A stretch of DNA of 8,338 nt from Desulfurococcaceae archaeon (GTDB taxonomy: Archaea > Thermoproteota > Thermoprotei_A > Sulfolobales > Desulfurococcaceae), in contig JAJHQY010000021.1 in NCBI GenBank assembly GCA_020833085.1, positions 1 to 8,338 on the forward strand, read 5' to 3'. A model generated the notes under the pieces. It made no database searches and was not told where the DNA came from. It saw nothing but the letters and a program-made list of their open reading frames with translations. The position numbers and the translations under genes are program-made. This document shows positions 5,787 to 8,338 of the stretch, piece after piece (the first letter of the stretch is position 1; every line of letters begins with the position of its first letter).

Positions 5787-5794
5787 TTTAATAC
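5787..5794 (+). promoter_or_regulatory. Putative promoter (TATA box) of alaS
   Basis: TTTAATAC in the context GTAGTTTAATACAGC begins exactly 40 bases before TTG 5827, as at L12. Initiation is predicted near 5817, giving a leader of about ten bases with GGTG near its start. A weaker box, TTTAATT at 5764-5770, lies upstream. The 120-base gap also holds a short T-rich stretch (TTTTCT, 5713-5718) after L12 that might help termination; I see nothing else in it. Confidence 0.5.
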
Positions 5795-5799
5795 AGCTA

Positions 5800-5815
5800 G
5801 CTACGAGTACGTAGC
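5800..5815 (+). repeat. Inverted repeat directly before the alaS ribosome binding site
   Basis: GCTACG and CGTAGC form a perfect 6-base inverted repeat around an AGTA spacer. It lies between the TATA-like box (5787-5794) and the GGTG at 5816-5819, next to the predicted start of transcription. It could act as an operator in DNA. If an upstream promoter is used, it could form an RNA hairpin against the ribosome binding site. Confidence 0.5.
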
Positions 5816-5819
5816 GGTG
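5816..5819 (+). promoter_or_regulatory. Ribosome binding site that sets the alaS start
   Basis: GGTG lies seven bases before TTG 5827. The frame is closed upstream by TAG 5812-5814, and there is no ATG or GTG between that stop and TTG 5827, so TTG is the only sensible start. Confidence 0.55.
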
Positions 5820-5826
5820 TGTAGAT

Positions 5827-8338
5827 TTGGAGAAAATCAGCGGAGACGTTAATTTCGAGTACTTAGAGAAGACTTACGGGTATAAGAGGTACAAGTGTAA
5901 AGTGTGTGGTGGGCACTTCTGGAGCCGGACTCCAAGAGATACTTGTCCTGACAGGCCTTGCAGTAAATACGAGTTTCTCTACAAGAAATACCCGAGAATC
6001 CGGCCACTGAGACTAGTTGAGGTGAGAAACAGGTTTATTGACTACTTGGTGAAGAGGGGTCACGGCCTAGTAGACCCCTACCCCGTTGTTGCTAAGTGGA
6101 GAAATGACTTGTACTTGACAATAGCGTCTATAGTGGTATTCCAACCGCACGTAACGGAGGGGCTTGTAGACCCGCCATATAACCCCCTCGTAATAGTTCA
6201 GCCCTCAGTGAGACTAACCGACATAGACAACGTGGGGCTGACGTTTGGGAGGCACCTTTCGAGTTTTGAAATGGGTGGTATGCACGCGTTTAACAAGCCG
6301 GGTAAACTGGTCTACTGGTCCGAGGGGATATTCGAGAACACGCTAGGCTTCCTAACAGACGCTATGGGTCTCGACTTAGAGGACATTGTGTTTAAAGAGG
6401 GGTGGTGGGAGGGAGGAGGTAATGCGGGGCCGGCACCAGAAGTGCTTGTAGATGGCATAGAGGTGGCGACTCTCGTCCACATGTCGTATAGAGTAGTAAA
6501 CGGGCGCTACGAGCCCAACCCCGTACTAGTAGTTGACTGTGGATTTGGCATTGAGAGACTTGCGTGGCTATCACAGCAAGCTCCTACAGGTTTTCACGCT
6601 GTTTACGGTGAGTTGCTAAGTAGGTATAAGGATGTACTGGGAGTTGAGGAGCCGCCTAGAGACGTGTTAAAGAGAGCAGTGTACACTCTGAGTAACTTAG
6701 AGTATAGTAGTGTAGACGAGTATGCAAGGCTACTGGAAAAGCACGGCTTTAAAGACTATATGAGAGAATTTGTGAACGCGATATACCTGTACAGCGCGCT
6801 GGACCACGTGAGAACACTCTCACTAATGCTCGCAGACGGCATAGTCCCCTCAAATACCGGTGAGGGTTACTTAGCTAGACTAGTTATACGCAGACTACTA
6901 CGCAGTCTTTTAAAACTAGGTGTAGAGCACTCGAAGTTGAGGGCTACTCTAGTTGACCTCATCGCGGAGCAGGCTAAGTACTGGCGAGGAGACTACATTT
7001 ACGGGAAGCTGGAAAAGCACTTAGACTACATTATAAACGTAGCCGAGATCGAGACTGAGAAGTTTGTAAATAACCTCGTGAGGGGAGTAGAGGTAGTCGA
7101 GAGGACTATTAAGAAGAAGAAGTCTCTAACCGTAGACGACTTAGTTGAAATATACGACTCTCACGGCATACCACCGGATATTATTGCCGAGAAGCTCGCT
7201 CAACACGGCGTCTACGTGGAGATACCACCTAACTTCTACTCGCTAGTAGCTTCGCGCCACGGAGCACCAGCTCAGCTGGTTAAAGAGAGGGAAGCGGAGT
7301 TCCCCCACTCAGTTGTTGAGTGGGCACTTAAACTCCCCGAGACGCGTAGAGTATTTCACGAAGACCCCTACTCGACAAGACACACTACGCGGGTTATTGG
7401 AGTTAAAGAGAACTACGTAGTACTGGAGAGCACTATTGCCTACCCGTGGAGTGGTGGTCAGGATCACGACGTGGGCTTTATAAAGCGCGGTGATGACGTG
7501 TACAGAATAACGTACGTGGGTAAAGTAGGAGACGTGATTATTCACGTCCTAGACAGAGCTCCTCAACTAAGTCCAGGTGACGAGGTCGTAGTGGAAATTG
7601 ACTGGGAGAGGCGCTACAAGTTAATGAGACACCACACGGCGACACACATAGTACTGGCGGCGGCGCGCAAAGTTCTAGGTGATCACGTGTGGCAGGCGGG
7701 AGCCGAGAAGACTCCTGAAAAAGCGCGCTTAGACATTACGCACCACAAACCGCTCACTAGCGAAGAGGTAGAGAAAATAGAGAGAGTAGCCAACGAGATT
7801 ATTAACAGTAGAATACCAGTTAAATTCAACTACATGGACAGGTTCTCGGCGGAGTTTAAGTACGGGATTAGAATATATCAGGGTGGAGCGGTGTACTCGC
7901 CTGTAGTCAGAATTGTGGAGATACAGGGTGTAGATGCACAGGCGTGTTTCGGCACACACTTACAGAATACCTCTGAAGTGGGGGGAATTAAGATAATTAA
8001 CGCCGAGAGAATACAAGACGGTGTTGTCAGACTAGAATTTATAGCTGGGACTAGATTAGTAGAGCGTCTCGGGGAGCTAGAGAGGGAGAAGAGAGAAGTC
8101 CTAGAAGTCCTGGGTGTCAGGCACGGTGACTTATTAACGTCTATTAAGAGACTTCAAGAGGACTACAAGCACTTATCGAGCCTCCTCGAGAGTTATCGTA
8201 GAGTACTAGGAGAGCTCATAATTGCCAGAGTCTTAGCGGAGAAGAAGTCTCTGTGTGGTGTGGACTTCGCGTACTTGGAACTCCCTCTGCGCGATGAGAA
8301 GCTAGCTAAGTCTATAATTGAGGAGCTCTCTCTGAGGA
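5827..8338 (+). CDS. alaS: Alanyl-tRNA synthetase (partial, C-terminus beyond the window)
   Basis: The enzyme charges tRNA-Ala with alanine. The frame is open for 837 codons from TTG 5827 to the right edge without a stop; archaeal AlaRS is about 900 residues, so roughly the last 60-80 are missing. An archaeal N-terminal extension has four cysteines (C24, C27, C40, C45; RDTCPDRPC). The class II catalytic core includes VQPSVRLTDIDNVG (124-137), SSFEMGGMHAFN (145-156), EGGGNAGP (195-202) and motif 3, DCGFGIER (237-244). A tRNA-recognition helical region follows. The editing domain has a complete zinc set: H603 and H607 in HHTATH, C707 and H711 in CFGTH, so removal of Ser/Gly should be intact. 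The C-terminal helical oligomerisation region begins near 745. A separate promoter-like box precedes the gene. Confidence 0.96.
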   Translation, partial: MEKISGDVNFEYLEKTYGYKRYKCKVCGGHFWSRTPRDTCPDRPCSKYEFLYKKYPRIRPLRLVEVRNRFIDYLVKRGHGLVDPYPVVAKWRNDLYLTIASIVVFQPHVTEGLVDPPYNPLVIVQPSVRLTDIDNVGLTFGRHLSSFEMGGMHAFNKPGKLVYWSEGIFENTLGFLTDAMGLDLEDIVFKEGWWEGGGNAGPAPEVLVDGIEVATLVHMSYRVVNGRYEPNPVLVVDCGFGIERLAWLSQQAPTGFHAVYGELLSRYKDVLGVEEPPRDVLKRAVYTLSNLEYSSVDEYARLLEKHGFKDYMREFVNAIYLYSALDHVRTLSLMLADGIVPSNTGEGYLARLVIRRLLRSLLKLGVEHSKLRATLVDLIAEQAKYWRGDYIYGKLEKHLDYIINVAEIETEKFVNNLVRGVEVVERTIKKKKSLTVDDLVEIYDSHGIPPDIIAEKLAQHGVYVEIPPNFYSLVASRHGAPAQLVKEREAEFPHSVVEWALKLPETRRVFHEDPYSTRHTTRVIGVKENYVVLESTIAYPWSGGQDHDVGFIKRGDDVYRITYVGKVGDVIIHVLDRAPQLSPGDEVVVEIDWERRYKLMRHHTATHIVLAAARKVLGDHVWQAGAEKTPEKARLDITHHKPLTSEEVEKIERVANEIINSRIPVKFNYMDRFSAEFKYGIRIYQGGAVYSPVVRIVEIQGVDAQACFGTHLQNTSEVGGIKIINAERIQDGVVRLEFIAGTRLVERLGELEREKREVLEVLGVRHGDLLTSIKRLQEDYKHLSSLLESYRRVLGELIIARVLAEKKSLCGVDFAYLELPLRDEKLAKSIIEELSLR

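Noticed and set aside
5706..5826. A small RNA gene (C/D box or other) in the L12-alaS gap
   Set aside because: I see no C box/D box pair and no tRNA-like or longer stem. Only a promoter-like box and the 6-base inverted repeat stand out.
6392..7959. Several minus-strand reading frames of 60-78 codons
   Set aside because: All lie inside the alaS gene, whose motifs continue in one frame across the whole region. Their translations resemble no known family.
1..8338. A novel defence or mobile system, CRISPR array or insertion sequence
   Set aside because: Every gene is a recognisable conserved translation, export or transcription component in normal archaeal order. There are no spaced repeats, transposase, integrase or terminal repeats.

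Overview
The window is a conserved archaeal block of genes for ribosome synthesis, protein export and tRNA charging, all on the + strand and very tightly packed. Several features point to Archaea, most likely the Thermoproteota (Crenarchaeota): aIF6, L18a/LX, prefoldin alpha, an Spt5-type NusG with SecE, P0-type L10 and P1-type L12 sharing an acidic ALFG tail, and an alanyl-tRNA synthetase with the archaeal Cys-rich N-terminal extension. Frequent AGA/AGG and ATA codons, GGTG-type ribosome binding sites, many GTG/TTG starts and TTTAAA/TTTAATA promoter boxes suit a thermophilic crenarchaeon. The sequence alone does not fix the genus.

Layout. Positions 1-66 hold the last codons of an unidentified upstream gene. 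From 66 to 3562 the genes overlap or nearly abut: aIF6, L18a/LX, prefoldin alpha, FtsY, SecE, NusG/Spt5 and L11. They look like one long transcription unit. After a 53-base gap with its own promoter-like box come L1 and L10 (3616-5303). After a second gap (5304-5366) comes L12 (5367-5705). After a third gap (5706-5826) comes alaS, which runs off the right edge at 8338 with its last C-terminal residues missing.

The genes form a coherent set. L11, L10 and L12 build the stalk base and the GTPase-recruiting stalk, and L1 builds the opposite stalk. L18a is a large-subunit protein, and aIF6 acts on the large subunit to block early joining. FtsY and SecE link ribosomes to the export channel, prefoldin handles nascent proteins, and NusG/Spt5 supports transcription elongation. 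AlaRS supplies Ala-tRNA.

I found no novel system, mobile element, CRISPR array or RNA gene. The observations worth a second look are regulatory and evolutionary. A common promoter motif occurs in the three gaps, with identical 40-base spacing to the chosen starts of L12 and alaS. Short perfect inverted repeats with the same AGTA loop sit just before the ribosome binding sites of those two genes. The L10 and L12 genes share a 23-base identical 3' tract. The L12 hinge contains a 12-base tandem duplication.
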